This document shows positions 5,441 through 6,065 of a stretch of DNA of 6,065 nucleotides, one piece after another (position 1 is the first letter of the stretch; each line of letters begins with the position of its first letter). The DNA comes from Parvularculaceae bacterium UBA4496 (GTDB lineage Bacteria; Pseudomonadota; Alphaproteobacteria; Caulobacterales; Parvularculaceae), in NCBI GenBank assembly GCA_002388885.1, contig DGNI01000011.1:15031-21095 (forward strand), in the 5' to 3' direction. Position numbers and translations under genes: made by a program. The notes under the pieces were generated by a model that was given only the letters and a program-made list of their open reading frames with translations, ran no database searches and had not been told where the DNA came from.

Positions 5441-6065
5441 CACCTCACCCCGACCTGATCTTCCGTCAGCGGAACAAGCGTCTCGGCTTCCATCGAAGCG
5501 ACCGGATAGCCGCAATAGTCGGCGGCGTAATAGGCGGAGGGGCGGTGATTGCCGCTGTCGCCGATCCCGCCAAAAGGCGCCGCGCCCGACGCGCCGGTGG
5601 TCTGGCGGTTCCAGTTGACAATGCCGGCGCGTGACAGCGCCAGAAACCGGTCCCATTTCGCGCGGTCGTCGGACAAGAGCCCTGCCGACAAACCGAACTT
5701 GGTCTTGTTGGCGCGGGCGATGGCTTCGTCAAAATCGGCGACGCGCCAGACCTTCAACAGCGGGCCAAAATGTTCTTCGTCCGGCACGGCGTCGGCGCGC
5801 GTTACATCGACGATGCCGGCCGTCACGAACGCCGCGCCCTCGTCGCGCACGGAAAGATTGCGGATCGCCTCGCCGTCCCCATCAAGTAGCTGATCGAAAG
5901 CGCGCTCCAGTCCTTCGGCGACCTTCGGCGTAATTACCGGCCCCATGAAAGGCTGCGGTTCGTCAAACGGCGCGCCGATGATCAACCGGTCGGTGAGTTT
6001 CGCCAACGCTTCAATCGCCTTGTCGCCGGCCGCGCCTTCAGGCACGATCAGGCGGCGCGCGCAGG
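5440..6065 (-). CDS. astD: N-succinylglutamate 5-semialdehyde dehydrogenase (AstD), 5' end off the window
   Basis: AstD oxidises N-succinylglutamate 5-semialdehyde to N-succinylglutamate with NAD, the fourth step of the arginine succinyltransferase pathway. The window shows the last 207 residues of an aldehyde dehydrogenase of about 480-490. The fragment begins CARRLIVPEG, which in AstD directly follows the catalytic Cys and a Thr (GQRCT-CARR), so the catalytic Cys lies only a few bases past the right edge. EEHFGPLLKV is the conserved aldehyde dehydrogenase motif with the cofactor-binding Glu. FGGIGDSGNHRPSAYYAADY near the end is the feature that marks AstD among aldehyde dehydrogenases, followed by CGYPVASME. 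The stop overlaps the start of the small membrane gene by one base. The gene lies on the same strand as astB, but the VOC gene stands between them. The start codon and promoter are not in the window. Confidence 0.96.
   Translation of the reverse strand, partial: CARRLIVPEGAAGDKAIEALAKLTDRLIIGAPFDEPQPFMGPVITPKVAEGLERAFDQLLDGDGEAIRNLSVRDEGAAFVTAGIVDVTRADAVPDEEHFGPLLKVWRVADFDEAIARANKTKFGLSAGLLSDDRAKWDRFLALSRAGIVNWNRQTTGASGAAPFGGIGDSGNHRPSAYYAADYCGYPVASMEAETLVPLTEDQVGVR

Noticed and set aside
5441..5656. N-terminal extension of the small membrane protein to 147 residues
   Set aside because: The extra 72 residues overlap astD out of frame and are Arg-rich and low in character; the TGATG junction gives a better start.

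Overview
The window looks like a chromosomal segment of a GC-rich alphaproteobacterium, possibly a marine lineage of the Parvularculaceae/Hyphomonadaceae type. That placement rests on protein flavour and gene content and is low-confidence. There is no phage, insertion sequence, CRISPR array, rRNA or tRNA that I can see. The theme is amino-acid catabolism and its control.

Layout, left to right: (1) 1-701, minus strand: the N-terminal two thirds of a leucine/valine/phenylalanine-type amino acid dehydrogenase, running off the left edge. (2) 702-877: a divergent control region with a perfect 17-bp palindrome, TTAGCATATAATGCTAA, that contains a TATAAT hexamer. (3) 878-1354, plus strand: an Lrp/AsnC-family regulator, divergent from the dehydrogenase. 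(4) 1351-3180, minus strand: a 609-residue membrane-bound hybrid histidine kinase with a receiver domain; its stop codon overlaps the stop of the Lrp gene by 4 bases. (5) 3288-4595, minus strand: astB, N-succinylarginine dihydrolase, with its catalytic Glu, His and Cys all present. (6) 4714-5181, plus strand: a small predicted lipoprotein with a VOC (glyoxalase-like) fold that seems to have lost the usual metal ligands. (7) 5213-5440, minus strand: a 75-residue protein with two membrane segments, whose start codon overlaps the astD stop by one base. (8) 5440-6065, minus strand: the C-terminal 207 residues of astD, succinylglutamate semialdehyde dehydrogenase, running off the right edge.

AstD and AstB are steps four and two of the arginine succinyltransferase (AST) pathway, which turns arginine into glutamate and succinate and releases ammonia. 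They lie in the familiar D-then-B order on one strand, but the order is broken by the small membrane gene and the opposite-strand VOC lipoprotein gene. The Lrp regulator is well placed to control the dehydrogenase next to it and its own gene. The histidine kinase lies 107 bases downstream of astB on the same strand and could be co-transcribed with it; no separate response regulator is in view.

I do not see an obviously new system. The parts most worth a second look are the palindrome between the dehydrogenase and lrp, the orphan kinase with a His/Met cluster at the end of a membrane segment, the VOC lipoprotein without metal ligands, the small membrane protein coupled to astD, and a shared start-codon context at the divergent astB/VOC genes.
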